A DNA stretch of 64,000 nucleotides from Endozoicomonas sp. G2_1. GTDB lineage: Bacteria; Pseudomonadota; Gammaproteobacteria; Enterobacterales; Alteromonadaceae. Positions 18,539 through 28,257 of this stretch are shown one piece after another. The position numbers were made by a program, and so were the translations under genes. Under the pieces are notes generated by a model, which saw only the letters and a list, made by a program, of their open reading frames with translations, was not told the DNA's origin and did no database searches. How positions within the stretch are numbered: the first letter of the stretch is position 1; each line of letters opens with the position of its first letter. The DNA lies in contig NZ_JAGHQT010000001.1 in the NCBI RefSeq assembly GCF_017744155.1, forward strand, positions 496,001-560,000, read 5' to 3'.

Positions 18539-19132
18539 TCAGCGAAACCAACGTTTAAACTTATCGGCTCTAAGCGCCAGTAGCACTGCGACCATAACCA
18601 GATAAATTGACGGCTCAATTAGCTCAGACTTTACGGACCAGTAAAAGTGAACTGCCGCAAGTATTGCCGCTGGATAAACCCAGTTGTGTAATTGCTGCCA
18701 ACGCTTGCCCATTTTGCGCTTTAACGCGCTCACAGACGTAACCGCAAGCAGTAACAAAACGGTAAACGCCAGCATACCAACCGTGATATAAGGACGTTGA
18801 ATTATTTCATCAACAAACAGTTGCCAGTTAAACTGCACTTCGAAGAACAAAAAGCTCAGGATATGGAACAAGGCATAAGCAAATGCATACAAACCGACTA
18901 AGCGCCTTGTTTGCAGTATATATGCTTGTTTAAAGCGTTTTGCCAACGGGCTAATCAACAAACTCAACAACAAAATATTGAGGGCGCCAATACCAGTGAA
19001 GTGCAAAATAGCCTCGACTGGGTCGCCGCCAAGCTGATCAATAATCGCTAAGTAATAGGTATAAACTAGTGGAATAAGTGCCGCTAAATGAATAACCGTT
19101 TTCAATAACCAGACTTTGGTTTTAGTCGCCAT
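18539..19132 (-). CDS. msrQ: Heme-binding membrane subunit MsrQ (YedZ)
   Basis: MsrQ is the b-type heme membrane protein that delivers quinol- or flavin-derived electrons to MsrP for repair of oxidised methionines in periplasmic proteins. The 197-aa protein has about six hydrophobic helices of the ferric-reductase-like fold. Candidate heme histidines are in LHFTGIGALN, YALFHILSF, QLHNWVYPAAI and AVHFYWSVKS. Its ATG lies 3 bp after the msrP stop, so translation is probably coupled. Confidence 0.94.
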   Translation of the reverse strand: MATKTKVWLLKTVIHLAALIPLVYTYYLAIIDQLGGDPVEAILHFTGIGALNILLLSLLISPLAKRFKQAYILQTRRLVGLYAFAYALFHILSFLFFEVQFNWQLFVDEIIQRPYITVGMLAFTVLLLLAVTSVSALKRKMGKRWQQLHNWVYPAAILAAVHFYWSVKSELIEPSIYLVMVAVLLALRADKFKRWFR

Positions 19133-19135
19133 AAG

Positions 19136-20164
19136 CTAGTAATTTTTCCGCAGATTCATACCTTTATATAGGTGCGCTACTTGCTCGCCATAGCCATTAA
19201 ACGGCAAGGTTTCAATGCGGTTACGAGCAAACAAGCCACCAGTTGTGATACGTCTTTCACTGGCTTGACTCCAACGCGGATGCGAAACATCAGGGTTAAC
19301 ATTGGCGTAAAAGCCATACTCATTTGGCGCCAGAATATTCCAGGTAGTTTTTGGACGACGCTTGGTTAATTCGATAGAGACAATTGACTTAATGCTCTTA
19401 AAGCCGTATTTCCAAGGCACCACTAATCGCACTGGCGCGCCATTTTGGTTTGGTAACGCTTTGCCGTACATTCCCACCGACATCAAGGTAAGGTCGTTCA
19501 TTGCTTCATCAAGGCGCAGGCCTTCAATATACGGATACTTGATACCACCGCCAATGCGTCGACTCGCCTGTCCAGGCATTTGCTCAGGGTCGTATAAGGT
19601 TTTAAAGGCAACATATTTAGCGTCAGAAGTTGGTTTTGCTAACTTAATTAATTCTGCTAACGGGAAGCCAATCCACGGAATCACCATCGACCAAGCTTCA
19701 ACACAGCGCAGGCGATAAATGCGCTCTTGCAAGGCAAATTTGTTGAACAAATCGTCATAATCTAAAGTCAATTCGTTTTCAACATGACCAGAGATTTTCA
19801 ACTGCCAAGGATTAACTTTAAAGTTTTGTGCAAGCTCTGACGGTTGATTTTTTTGCGTCCCAAACTCGTAGAAGTTGTTGTGAGTCGTTGCTTTTAATTC
19901 TGGCGTTTGCACTTGCCCCAGCGCTTGTGCTGATTTTTCAGCGCTAAAGTCGAGTGCTTTTAAGTTAGGGTTAACGGCACCTTGTGCTTGATCACCACCA
20001 AATAAACTCAGACTTGCCGCTCGGCTAGGGGTTGTAGCAGCCATTAATGCACCGGTACCAACAAAGCCCATTTTTTTCAACATATCACGACGATTGTGAT
20101 AAACCGACTCGTCTGTAACCTGATTTTCTCCGATGTGATCTGACGACTTAAACTTGATCAACAT
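19136..20164 (-). CDS. msrP: Protein-methionine-sulfoxide reductase catalytic subunit MsrP (YedY)
   Basis: MsrP is a periplasmic molybdopterin enzyme that reduces methionine sulfoxide in envelope proteins. The 342-aa precursor has a Tat signal with twin arginines at residues 25-26 ([14 protein letters not shown]). The molybdenum-ligating cysteine is Cys154 in [40 protein letters not shown] and [14 protein letters not shown] match the family closely. It is exported folded and works with MsrQ, encoded directly downstream. The 24-residue lead before the twin arginines is also seen in E. coli YedY. Confidence 0.96.
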   Translation of the reverse strand: MLIKFKSSDHIGENQVTDESVYHNRRDMLKKMGFVGTGALMAATTPSRAASLSLFGGDQAQGAVNPNLKALDFSAEKSAQALGQVQTPELKATTHNNFYEFGTQKNQPSELAQNFKVNPWQLKISGHVENELTLDYDDLFNKFALQERIYRLRCVEAWSMVIPWIGFPLAELIKLAKPTSDAKYVAFKTLYDPEQMPGQASRRIGGGIKYPYIEGLRLDEAMNDLTLMSVGMYGKALPNQNGAPVRLVVPWKYGFKSIKSIVSIELTKRRPKTTWNILAPNEYGFYANVNPDVSHPRWSQASERRITTGGLFARNRIETLPFNGYGEQVAHLYKGMNLRKNY

Positions 20165-20263
20165 AAACCTGTACCTAACTCATTGCAAAATTCATAGTCA
20201 ATAAGACCTTGAACGAGCCAGATTATTTCACCTAAAAGCAATTAGCCTTGATATTTCAACACG

Positions 20264-20710
20264 CTAGTTACTTGTAAAAACCAGCTTGTTGACCAACGCC
20301 AATTGACTTTGCCAATAGCCAGAGTGTTTCGGCAGCGAGTCTTGTTTATCTTGTACGCGGCGGTGATAAAACAGGTGCATGCTAGGTTCAGGTAACTCTG
20401 CTGAGTCAAAATTACTGGCGGGAATAAAACTATAACCCCAGTTTGGTAGGAAATTTAAGGTCGCTAACACAGGTTGTGAGCAATGCATACAAACGCCTCG
20501 GTTGACCGCTGGCGGCAATCTGTGTTTGGCAAAAGTAAGCGATGATTGGTCCACTTGAGCGAGATCTTGTGATTTAACCACTACGACATCAGCAAACGGT
20601 TGTTTGTAGACCTTTTGACAAATTTTACAGTGGCAAATAAATCGAGTCAGGACCTGACCATTGACCGCCAAACTCGATTTTTTGCATTGGCAAGCAGTTT
20701 CAATTGACAT
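20264..20710 (-). CDS. GFA/CENP-V family zinc protein
   Basis: This 148-aa protein has the cysteine layout of the glutathione-dependent formaldehyde-activating enzyme (GFA) fold: Cys7 and Cys9 (CQC), Cys26, Cys28 and Cys31 (CHCKIC), and Cys74 and Cys77 (CMHC), expected to bind zinc. Relatives range from glutathione-binding proteins to uncharacterised enzymes, so a formaldehyde role should not be assumed. It lies alone, 50 bp downstream of the GNAT gene on the same strand. Confidence 0.8.
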   Translation of the reverse strand: MSIETACQCKKSSLAVNGQVLTRFICHCKICQKVYKQPFADVVVVKSQDLAQVDQSSLTFAKHRLPPAVNRGVCMHCSQPVLATLNFLPNWGYSFIPASNFDSAELPEPSMHLFYHRRVQDKQDSLPKHSGYWQSQLALVNKLVFTSN

Positions 20711-20760
20711 ATTTTAGGGCTCTCCTGCGACACTAAACCGTCAATCTAGCTCGAAGTCCG

Positions 20761-21246
20761 CTATTTGTCACTAGCAAAGTCGGTCAGTGTTTGCCCAGAC
20801 ATGCGATAGCCAATCCACTCGGGTTGCGCTTCAGCACCAATTGACTGATAAAAGTCTCGCGATGGCTTATTCCAATCTAAGCAGCTCCACTCAAAACGAC
20901 CACAACCTTTATCAAGTGCAATTTTAGCCAGCTTTTTTAGCATCAAAGTACCTGCTCCCAAGCCGCGGTGCTCTTGGGAGACATATAAATCTTCCAAGTA
21001 AAGTCCGGGCTTTGCCAACCAAGTTGAATAATTAAAAAAGTAAACGGCAATACCAATGGCTTGGCCGTCGAGCTCACAGATAAGCGCATCAACGTGACCA
21101 TCGTCGGCGAAAATCGTCGACCTGATGGTTTGTTCTGTTGCCAGCACTTCATGCTCTGCCTTTTCATAAATAGCCAGTTCTTTGATAAAGTGCAAAATGG
21201 TTGCAGTATCATCAATATTTGCTGGTCGAATGTTAATGTTGGCCAA
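20761..21246 (-). CDS. GNAT N-acetyltransferase (diamine acetyltransferase-like)
   Basis: The 161-aa protein has the GNAT fold. LYLEDLYVSQEHRGLGAGTLMLKKLAKIAL (about 82-111) contains the acetyl-CoA pyrophosphate-binding HRGLGAG loop, and FEWSCLDWNKPSRDFYQSIGA is typical of the spermidine/spermine acetyltransferase-like group. The substrate is unproven. The start is a TTG at 21246 with AGGAG seven bases upstream; no upstream ATG is in frame. It lies 23 bp after the pseudouridine synthase gene and may be cotranscribed. Confidence 0.88.
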   Translation of the reverse strand: MANINIRPANIDDTATILHFIKELAIYEKAEHEVLATEQTIRSTIFADDGHVDALICELDGQAIGIAVYFFNYSTWLAKPGLYLEDLYVSQEHRGLGAGTLMLKKLAKIALDKGCGRFEWSCLDWNKPSRDFYQSIGAEAQPEWIGYRMSGQTLTDFASDK

Positions 21247-21269
21247 AATAATCTCCTGCCTAGGTATGT

Positions 21270-23012
21270 CTAAAAATCACTGCTTACTTCAAAGGTTAAC
21301 GGCTGCTGGCTAATAGGGTGAATAAAGCTCAAGTGCTCGGCGTGTAAATGCAAGCGTTGCTCGCGTATCCCGTTTAGCGTTTTACCGGCGCTATTTTTAC
21401 CATATAAATCGTCGCCAATCATGGGTAAATTGAGCCCTTTCGGGTGCGCGCAGTGAACTCTAAGTTGATGAGTACGCCCTGTTTTAGGGTATAAGTGCAC
21501 CCGTGATTGTTGCTGATTAACCTCAATTAATTGCCAATAGGTTTCTGCATTTTTGCCTGTTTGTTGGCAGACTTTTTGTCTTGGTCGATCGTCGAAATCG
21601 ACAATAAGGGGCAGGTTAATCGTTCCTTCTCGGCCGTACTCATCAACATTCAAAACACCATCAAGCAAGGCAAGATAACGCTTTTGTACGACGCGATTAA
21701 TAAACTGCTTTTGTAAGTGCTTATGCGCTCTTGGGTTTAACGCCAACACCATCAAGCCCGAGGTCGACATATCTAAACGATGAACAATCAAAGACCCAGT
21801 CGCATCGGGGAATGTCTGTTTAATACGGCTATACACCGAGTCTTGAATATTTTTACCCGGTACAGAAAGCAGCTCAGCCGGCTTATTAACCACCAGAATA
21901 TCGTCGTCTTGGTAGACAATCTCTAGCTCTTTATCTTGAGCACTATTGGCTAATAAAGGATTATCATCTACCGCTAATCCTTTCAGCATGTGCGTCAAAA
22001 TAGGAAAGCATTTGCCCTGACAAGAGGGATAAAACTGTCGATGGCGACGGATTTCAGAGCTAGGGCTCTTTCCCCACCAAAATTCAGCCAGCGCAATCGG
22101 TGTCAATTGATGTAAATAGGCGTATTGTAATAATTTAGGCGCCGCACAATCGCCAGCACCTGCCGGTGGCGGATGGTTAGCATATTCGCGAAAAACATCT
22201 GCCAAATCTCGGCTTTCGGACTGTGCATTTAAAAACTGATATCGACTAAAAAATTGCTGCTGTAGTTGATTAGAGCGCTGTTTACGCTGCTGTTTTAATG
22301 AATCAATGGCGTCGACAAGGCTGTCTAATTGCTGACTTGTCGTTGATATTTGTTCCCGCCACAGCTCTTTCAAAGATAACAGCTGTTTTTTATCACTAAC
22401 ACTTTGCCCTGCTAGACTAATTTCAAGCTTAGTTAATTGATCTGAGCTTAATTCACCACACGCCAATTCACCTTTGGCACGGGCGCGCGCGGCTTTGCGC
22501 TGCTTACGGCGTTCAACCATATGCGCTTGCTGCTCTGATATTTCTTGCTCAGCGCTGTGGTTTTGTTCTGATAAACGTGCAGTTAGGGCGGCCAACTCTG
22601 GTGCAGCCGACAATGACGCTATTTCACTATTTAACTGATTAATAAGGTTTTGCTCAGCGATTAATTCCTTATCCTGATAGATATCAAAAACAGGCGGCAC
22701 AAAGCCAGGTACATCACTGCTATCTGCTAGCTTACCCGAAAATGCCAAGAGATAGCCAAGTTCGCCATCTGAGTTTTTTACCACCAAAACACCAAACATT
22801 TTGCCACTTGCTAGCGCGCTGTCATCGTCTTCGTTTAAACCAAAATTATGATGCCACGACTTTTGCTCTTTAAGGTGTTGTTGCAATTGCTCAGCAGCAA
22901 GTACCGCAAGTTGATGTGGTTGATAATAAAATGGAAAGGTAAAACGTGATGGCTGTGCGATATGGTCAACGCTTTGAGCAAACAGAGTAAAATAAGAATC
23001 ATCAGATAACAT
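21270..23012 (-). CDS. Large RluA-family pseudouridine synthase with N-terminal extension
   Basis: The C-terminal part (about 355-575 of 580 aa) is an RluA-type synthase with the catalytic Asp414 in HRLDMSTSGLMVLAL and the KTGRTHQLRVH segment. It converts uridine to pseudouridine in rRNA or tRNA; the target is unknown. The first 350 residues are unusual: a globular start, a long Gln/Glu/Lys-rich coiled coil with an RRKQRKAARARAKGE basic patch, and a cysteine/histidine cluster (GDCAAPK, YPSCQGKC). The ATG at 23012 is chosen because an upstream in-frame start at 23066 nearly abuts the preceding gene's terminator. Confidence 0.88.
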   Translation of the reverse strand: MLSDDSYFTLFAQSVDHIAQPSRFTFPFYYQPHQLAVLAAEQLQQHLKEQKSWHHNFGLNEDDDSALASGKMFGVLVVKNSDGELGYLLAFSGKLADSSDVPGFVPPVFDIYQDKELIAEQNLINQLNSEIASLSAAPELAALTARLSEQNHSAEQEISEQQAHMVERRKQRKAARARAKGELACGELSSDQLTKLEISLAGQSVSDKKQLLSLKELWREQISTTSQQLDSLVDAIDSLKQQRKQRSNQLQQQFFSRYQFLNAQSESRDLADVFREYANHPPPAGAGDCAAPKLLQYAYLHQLTPIALAEFWWGKSPSSEIRRHRQFYPSCQGKCFPILTHMLKGLAVDDNPLLANSAQDKELEIVYQDDDILVVNKPAELLSVPGKNIQDSVYSRIKQTFPDATGSLIVHRLDMSTSGLMVLALNPRAHKHLQKQFINRVVQKRYLALLDGVLNVDEYGREGTINLPLIVDFDDRPRQKVCQQTGKNAETYWQLIEVNQQQSRVHLYPKTGRTHQLRVHCAHPKGLNLPMIGDDLYGKNSAGKTLNGIREQRLHLHAEHLSFIHPISQQPLTFEVSSDF

Positions 23013-23073
23013 AGTTTGCCTATACACTAACACCGCTGTGATCACGCTGGTTAGCAACGAGATCACTTAACAT

Positions 23074-23103
23074 AAAAAGAGTGCAATTTTACGCACTCTT
23101 TTT
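23074..23103 (-). terminator. Terminator downstream of the DUF2145-like gene
   Basis: An 11-bp perfect stem (AAAAAGAGTGC at 23074-23084, GCACTCTTTTT at 23093-23103) has an 8-nt loop. On the minus strand it follows the DUF2145-like stop and ends in a T-run. Its position also supports the shorter start of the pseudouridine synthase. Confidence 0.9.
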
Positions 23104-23122
23104 TGTTATCACAAGTTAACCA

Positions 23123-23896
23123 TTAGAGCTCAAATGTGTGCTTTTCTTGCATCAAGTCATAATCAGCTAAATAGTTAGCAATGGTGGTAAAAGACGTCGT
23201 CTTAATTTTACCTTGGTGATCCTTCATCGTGATACCGCTATTGAACATACTACCCAGTGACAATTTCAAGCGACTAAAGTGAATCGGTTGTGGTGAAAAG
23301 TAAGCTTTAGTGTTGGCTTTAAGCCTGCTCATATCGGTGGTTTGATAAATCGCGGCGTTAACAATATTTAAGGTATGCTCGGTACAGTTTTGATAGCGAT
23401 TATTGTACGGATTCGCAATCAAGGAATATCGAGGATTGTGCAATTGTTGATTTTGACCACTGGCGATAACCTCGATTATTCGCTGTTGTAATTCGGCACT
23501 AGGAATAATAATGCCAGCTTTTAACTCGGATACTCCCCAGAAAAAATCCACTGGATAATCAGTTACCAAGCTACTCTTAGCGCTATTATCTGCGTTTTGG
23601 TAAAGGTTGTGGATTGCATATCCTTTCGCGGTTTTGCCATTGCTCAAGGTAATTTCTGAGTAAACAGCAATTGCCGTATGAGTAAATTCAATTCCCTTTG
23701 GTAGCTTTTCTTGAGGTTGCCCTAAGCGCGCAATAATAAAAGCTCTTGCTCCTTGCTGAGCAGCATATTTTTCCACTTGTTTGGCAAAGCTGGCTATTTC
23801 TTGCGGGCTAAAGTTTGCCTCAGTTGCACGGTTGCTACCCGCGTAGCTTGTACAAACAAATAGTAAGGTATAGACTAAAACAATTAATTGATTCAT
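23123..23896 (-). CDS. Exported DUF2145-like protein
   Basis: The 257-aa protein starts with a signal peptide (MNQLIVLVYTLLFVCTSYAG). The mature part contains LGQPQEKLPKGIEFTHTAIAVYSEI and GYAIHNLYQNADN, which resemble DUF2145. YNNRYQNCTEHTLNIVNAAIY contains a Cys-His pair in a setting like that of NlpC/P60-type or transglutaminase-type folds, but no full catalytic set is assigned. Function is unknown. It lies 33 bp after a 117-aa exported protein gene and probably forms an operon with it. Confidence 0.72.
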   Translation of the reverse strand: MNQLIVLVYTLLFVCTSYAGSNRATEANFSPQEIASFAKQVEKYAAQQGARAFIIARLGQPQEKLPKGIEFTHTAIAVYSEITLSNGKTAKGYAIHNLYQNADNSAKSSLVTDYPVDFFWGVSELKAGIIIPSAELQQRIIEVIASGQNQQLHNPRYSLIANPYNNRYQNCTEHTLNIVNAAIYQTTDMSRLKANTKAYFSPQPIHFSRLKLSLGSMFNSGITMKDHQGKIKTTSFTTIANYLADYDLMQEKHTFEL

Positions 23897-23929
23897 CGTA
23901 CATTCCTCGTGGTAAATTGCTCATTAGGC

Positions 23930-24283
23930 TTATTCTTTCATTGCTTGATCCGGCGCTCGGTCGACGGTAATTGTGATTTCAGTGACTTCTAACACAACAG
24001 GCGTTTTGTCTATCGAGTGAGTCAATTCGCTACTCGCTACTTTCGACATACCTTCACCAAGTTCTATACTGGCTTCAGCGGCGCTAACCGCAACACTGCC
24101 TACAACTACAAGCGGCACCGCGATAACCCCACTTGCCACTTGCACCGAACCAACACTACCATGGCTCAACGCCAGTGCCGAGTGCTTACTCGCCTGGCTA
24201 GTATGCTCAGATGAAGGCTCAGCAAACACAGAACTAGCGCTAAATAAAACAGACAATGCAGTAAAAACAGGTAATAACTTCAT
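23930..24283 (-). CDS. Small exported protein of unknown function (117 aa)
   Basis: A signal peptide ends near AFA-EP (about residue 21). The mature protein has a Ser/His/Ala-rich stretch (EHTSQASKHSALALSHGSVG), then a glycine/valine-rich hydrophobic segment (VASGVIAVPLVVVGSVAVSA) that could be one membrane helix, and a Thr-rich acidic tail. I do not recognise a named family. It is the first gene of a pair with the DUF2145-like gene and is divergent from a helix-turn-helix regulator across 163 bp, so regulation by that protein is a reasonable guess. Confidence 0.7.
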   Translation of the reverse strand: MKLLPVFTALSVLFSASSVFAEPSSEHTSQASKHSALALSHGSVGSVQVASGVIAVPLVVVGSVAVSAAEASIELGEGMSKVASSELTHSIDKTPVVLEVTEITITVDRAPDQAMKE

Positions 24284-24446
24284 AGTAATTCCTCAGTGAT
24301 TCAACTGTTTTCAACACTAGTGAGGTGTATTAGTTATGTAAACCAAAGCATTTGATGTATTAAGATAAAACACCTAAAGTATATTTATTTGATACTTTAC
24401 TGAGCTAAACCCTCAATATAGCCCTCGTTTCAGGTTTGGAGTGACA

Positions 24447-25184
24447 ATGAGTCAGATTAAGCAGATTTCAGAAACTTTAAAACAATTACTCAAGCAGCAT
24501 AAATTAACCTATAAGCAAGTTGCCGCGCAGTTAGAGATGAGTGAAGCAAACATCAAGCGGGTATTTGCAACTAACAGCTTTTCATTAGAGCGGCTTGAGC
24601 AAATTTGTCAGCTGATCAATTTAACCCTATCCGATCTTTTTATTTTGTTAGAAAAACAACAACCGCAGCTAACTGAACTTACCTTAGAGCAGGAGCAAGA
24701 GTTAATTGATAACCCTAAGCTCTTGTTATTTGCTGCTTGCGTGCGCGACTACTTATCGTTTGACGACATCATCAGCCACTACAACATTGACCTGCATCAG
24801 GGGATTCAATTAATGGCGAAGTTAGACAAAATTAAATTGATTCAACTGTTGCCAAACAACAATTACAAACTCTTGCTGTCGCGAGATTTTAGATGGCTTA
24901 AAAATGGGCCATTAGAGAAGTTTATGGAAACGGAAGTGCTTGATCGCTTTATGGCCAATAACTTTGATGGCGAAGATTGCTTCCGCTTTTACTTGCGAGG
25001 TCGCTACTCGCAAACATCAATATCAATACTGCAACGCAAGTTAAACCAATTAACGAAAGAAGCGGCAGAACTCAACCTCGAAGATAGCCACCTAGCATTG
25101 GCGCAAAGAAAACACATGGGAATGCTGTGCGCGCTAAGGCCATGGGAGCCTTCATTATTTGAGCAATTTAGAACACAATCATAA
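24447..25184 (+). CDS. XRE-type helix-turn-helix transcriptional regulator
   Basis: The 245-aa protein starts at the ATG at 24447, with GGAG six bases upstream. Residues of about 5-60 form an XRE-type helix-turn-helix (LTYKQVAAQLEMSEANIKRVFATNSFSLERLEQICQLI). The remaining 180 residues are an all-alpha/beta effector region with FLRGRYSQTSISI-like sequence and no recognised ligand domain. It is divergent from the 117-aa/DUF2145-like pair and probably controls it or itself. It is transcribed alone. Confidence 0.85.
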   Translation: MSQIKQISETLKQLLKQHKLTYKQVAAQLEMSEANIKRVFATNSFSLERLEQICQLINLTLSDLFILLEKQQPQLTELTLEQEQELIDNPKLLLFAACVRDYLSFDDIISHYNIDLHQGIQLMAKLDKIKLIQLLPNNNYKLLLSRDFRWLKNGPLEKFMETEVLDRFMANNFDGEDCFRFYLRGRYSQTSISILQRKLNQLTKEAAELNLEDSHLALAQRKHMGMLCALRPWEPSLFEQFRTQS

Positions 25185-25332
25185 CAATCAACGCCTTGAG
25201 TATATTATTTAAATACCAAAAGCATAAAATAGTTATTCTAAAGACAATGCAGTTTACTTAATTTATTCTCAAGCACATACTCGCTCCAGCCAACGCTACA
25301 GGGTGTGGCAAGATTAAAAAGAGGAAGTGAGT

Positions 25333-25728
25333 ATGAATAACAAACCAACCAGAGCTTTTGTATTATTGTCTATTGCAATGTTAGTCGCAGGTATTGCGAC
25401 GTTTTGTTTGGGCTTAGTCAATGCTGAAATGCAACTCAACGAAAAAGGTTATTACTTTGCTATCTTAATTTTTGGCCTATTTTCATTTGTCTCATTACAA
25501 AAAAGTGTTCGCGACAAACTCGAAGGTCATAGCATATCCAAACCATACAGTATTATGTGTTGGGTATCTTCAGGTGCTGCAGTTGCTCTGCTCACGATAG
25601 GCCTGATAAACGCCGAATTGCTGCTCAGCGAAAAAGGCTTCTACGCCATGGCGTATTTACTCAGTGGTTTTGCCGCAATCACAGTACAGAAAAATGTTCG
25701 TGATATTCTGGCGATAAAAAATAGCTAG
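25333..25728 (+). CDS. YiaA/YiaB-like inner membrane protein
   Basis: This 131-aa protein has four hydrophobic helices arranged as two copies of the YiaA/B two-helix domain: AMLVAGIATFCLGLVNAEMQLNEKGYYFAI and SSGAAVALLTIGLINAELLLSEKGFYAMAY are clear repeats. Each unit ends in a similar KNVRD/KSVRD motif. The ATG at 25333 is preferred over the GTG at 25327, with GAGGAAG upstream. The molecular function of the family is unknown. It converges on the fdx end of the isc cluster. Confidence 0.87.
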   Translation: MNNKPTRAFVLLSIAMLVAGIATFCLGLVNAEMQLNEKGYYFAILIFGLFSFVSLQKSVRDKLEGHSISKPYSIMCWVSSGAAVALLTIGLINAELLLSEKGFYAMAYLLSGFAAITVQKNVRDILAIKNS

Positions 25729-25768
25729 AGAGCTTCCTTCGCTGCTAAACACCTAAAACCAAAACAAA

Positions 25769-25800
25769 AAAGGTAGTAACACATCAGTGTTACTACCTTT
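25769..25800. terminator. Bidirectional terminator between the YiaA-like gene and fdx
   Basis: A 13-bp perfect stem (AAAGGTAGTAACA at 25769-25781, TGTTACTACCTTT at 25788-25800) has a 6-nt loop and A/T-rich ends. It closes the isc operon on the minus strand and the YiaA-like gene on the plus strand. Confidence 0.9.
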
Positions 25801-25829
25801 AAATGATTCAAATTGAATATAAAAGAAAA

Positions 25830-26168
25830 TTAGTGGTTTTCTGAGACCATGTTCACCGTGTACTTAGGAATTTCGACCACTAAGTCTTCGTCGGCAATAA
25901 TCGCCTGACATCCCAAGCGCGATTCAGGCTCTAAGCCCCACGCTTTGTCGAGCATATCGTCTTCTAATTCGTCGCTTTCTTCTAACGAATCAAAACCTTC
26001 GCGAATAATGACGTGACAGGTGGTACAAGCACAAACTTTTTCACAGGCGTGCTCAATACCAATATCGTTTTTTAACGCGACGTTTAATACACTTTCGCCG
26101 GTTTCGGCTTCAAGCACTGCACCCTCTGGGCAAAGCTCTTCGTGGGGTAGAAAAATAATTTGTGGCAT
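25830..26168 (-). CDS. fdx: ISC-type [2Fe-2S] ferredoxin
   Basis: Fdx supplies electrons for Fe-S cluster assembly on IscU by IscS. The 112-aa protein has the four cluster ligands Cys42, Cys48, Cys51 and Cys87 in the C-x5-C-x2-C ... C pattern (EHACEKVCACTTCH and RLGCQAI). It is the last gene of the cluster before a strong terminator. No iscX gene follows, unlike in E. coli. Confidence 0.97.
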   Translation of the reverse strand: MPQIIFLPHEELCPEGAVLEAETGESVLNVALKNDIGIEHACEKVCACTTCHVIIREGFDSLEESDELEDDMLDKAWGLEPESRLGCQAIIADEDLVVEIPKYTVNMVSENH

Positions 26169-26263
26169 TGATGCGCTCTCTAAATATATTTAAAAAAACT
26201 TGTCTAAAAAATGTCTAAAATTCTGTTAAAACTCATTGCTTACCGATGCAAACATTAACACGG

Positions 26264-28150
26264 TTAAATCTGATCAACCGACTGACCAGATAAAGCCACT
26301 TTAATCGAGGCATCCATACGGCGCTCAGCAAACGTAGCTGTCGCTTGATTAACTACCTCAATGGCGGCTTCAATGGCGTCGGTATCGTCACTTTGGCTAG
26401 TGGCAAGCAAATTTTTCAATGTTTCATCAACTTGCTGACGCTCTTGATCATTTAACAAGTTACCGTCTGCTGCCAGCGCCGCTTGCACTGACTCCAATAC
26501 TCGCGCCGCTTCAACCTGCTGCTCTTTTAACATACGAGCCACAATATCTTCTTTAGCATTGCTCATTGACGCTTTGATCATATTGGCTATATCGTCTTCT
26601 TGTAAACCAAACGACGGCTTAACTTCAATACTCGCTTCAACGCCAGTTGATTTTTCCATCGCTGTCACCGCCAGTAAACCATCGGCATCGACTTTAAAGG
26701 TCACGCGAATATGAGCAGCACCAGCGGTCATCGCCGGAATACCGCGAAGTTCAAAACGAGCAAGTGAGCGACAATCGTCAACTAATTCCCGTTCACCTTG
26801 TAAAACGTGAATAGCCATCGCTGTTTGACCGTCTTTAAACGTAGTAAATTCTTGCGCTTTAGCGACAGGAATCGTGGTGTTTCGCGGAATAACCTTTTCC
26901 ACTAAGCCACCCATAGTTTCCAAACCTAGTGATAACGGTGTCACGTCAAGTAACAACATATCGTTGTCGGGTTTATTGCCGGCGAGAATATCAGCCTGAA
27001 TAGCGGCACCAATGGCGACCACTTTATCTGGATCAATTGAAGTTAATGGCGTTTTATTAAAATATTTTTCTACTTCAGCGCGCACCAGAGGAACCCGTGT
27101 TGAACCGCCAACCATAACAACTTCAAGCACTTGTTCGGCGTCGATATCAGCATCTTTTAGCGCTCTACGACAAGCGCGCAAAGTTTTGCTGACCAAGCCT
27201 TTAATCAAACCGTCAAACGTTGCTCTGCTTAGCTCAGTTTGCCATTGACTGTTGTCATCAAGGGTTAAATTTACGGTTACGCTATCATTGTTAGTTAACG
27301 CTTCTTTGGCTACGCAAGCTTGCTCAACTAACTGACGTTCTAAACTGTTAGAAAGCGGCCTTGCTAAACCGGCTTGCTCAACTAAGTGTTCAACAAGCGC
27401 TAAGTCAAAATCATCACCACCCAGGGCAGAATCACCGCCAGTAGCAAGTACTTCAAAAACGCCCTTGTTCAATCGCAAAATTGAAATATCAAAGGTACCA
27501 CCGCCGAGATCATAAACCGCGACTATACCCTCTTTAGCGCCCTCTTCGCCCGTTTCTGACATCGAGTCTAAACCATAGGCAACCGCAGCGGCTGTCGGTT
27601 CATTTAACAAGCGCAAAACATTTAAACCAGCAATAGCAGCGGCATCTTTGGTACTTTGACGTTGTGCGTCGTCAAAATAAGCAGGTACCGTAATAACAAC
27701 ACCGGTTAGGTCGCCACCAAGTGCTTGTTCAGCACGAGCGTTTAAGCTTTTAAGAATTTCCGCAGATACTTGCACCGGGTTAACAGCCCCTTGACGAGTG
27801 TTAATATCTGGGTGGTTTTCATCACCAATAAATTGATACGGCAAGGTTGGGTACTTGGCTTTGATATCAGCAAGACTGCGACCAATCAAACGCTTCGCTG
27901 AAACAATAGTATTTTCAGGCTCACTTACCGCCAAAGCTTTAGCGTCATCACCCACCAGTGTACCGCTCTCTTGATAATGAACGACTGATGGTAAAATATC
28001 GCGCCCGGCATCATCCAATAAAGTTTTTGGCATTCCACTTTGGACACTGGCAACCAGTGAGTTCGTAGTACCTAAATCAATACCTGCGGCGAGCTTGTGC
28101 TCGTGCGGAACAGTACTTTGTCCAGGTTCGGCGATTTGTAATAAGGCCAT
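26264..28150 (-). CDS. hscA: Fe-S assembly Hsp70 chaperone HscA
   Basis: HscA is the specialised Hsp70 that, with HscB, binds the LPPVK motif of IscU and drives cluster transfer by ATP hydrolysis. The 628-aa protein has the nucleotide-binding domain at about 20-385 ([41 protein letters not shown]) and a substrate-binding domain from about 390 ([23 protein letters not shown]). It is slightly longer than the 616-aa E. coli protein. It lies 107 bp after hscB and 95 bp before fdx. Confidence 0.97.
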   Translation of the reverse strand: MALLQIAEPGQSTVPHEHKLAAGIDLGTTNSLVASVQSGMPKTLLDDAGRDILPSVVHYQESGTLVGDDAKALAVSEPENTIVSAKRLIGRSLADIKAKYPTLPYQFIGDENHPDINTRQGAVNPVQVSAEILKSLNARAEQALGGDLTGVVITVPAYFDDAQRQSTKDAAAIAGLNVLRLLNEPTAAAVAYGLDSMSETGEEGAKEGIVAVYDLGGGTFDISILRLNKGVFEVLATGGDSALGGDDFDLALVEHLVEQAGLARPLSNSLERQLVEQACVAKEALTNNDSVTVNLTLDDNSQWQTELSRATFDGLIKGLVSKTLRACRRALKDADIDAEQVLEVVMVGGSTRVPLVRAEVEKYFNKTPLTSIDPDKVVAIGAAIQADILAGNKPDNDMLLLDVTPLSLGLETMGGLVEKVIPRNTTIPVAKAQEFTTFKDGQTAMAIHVLQGERELVDDCRSLARFELRGIPAMTAGAAHIRVTFKVDADGLLAVTAMEKSTGVEASIEVKPSFGLQEDDIANMIKASMSNAKEDIVARMLKEQQVEAARVLESVQAALAADGNLLNDQERQQVDETLKNLLATSQSDDTDAIEAAIEVVNQATATFAERRMDASIKVALSGQSVDQI

Positions 28151-28257
28151 AATTTACTCTTGTTAATCTCTTTTTACGCGTTTGTTGTTTTAGCAAGCAA
28201 TTGTCTTGTCGCAACCATTAAAACGACTTCTGCTCATGGGCTCAGATGCCTGAGCAC

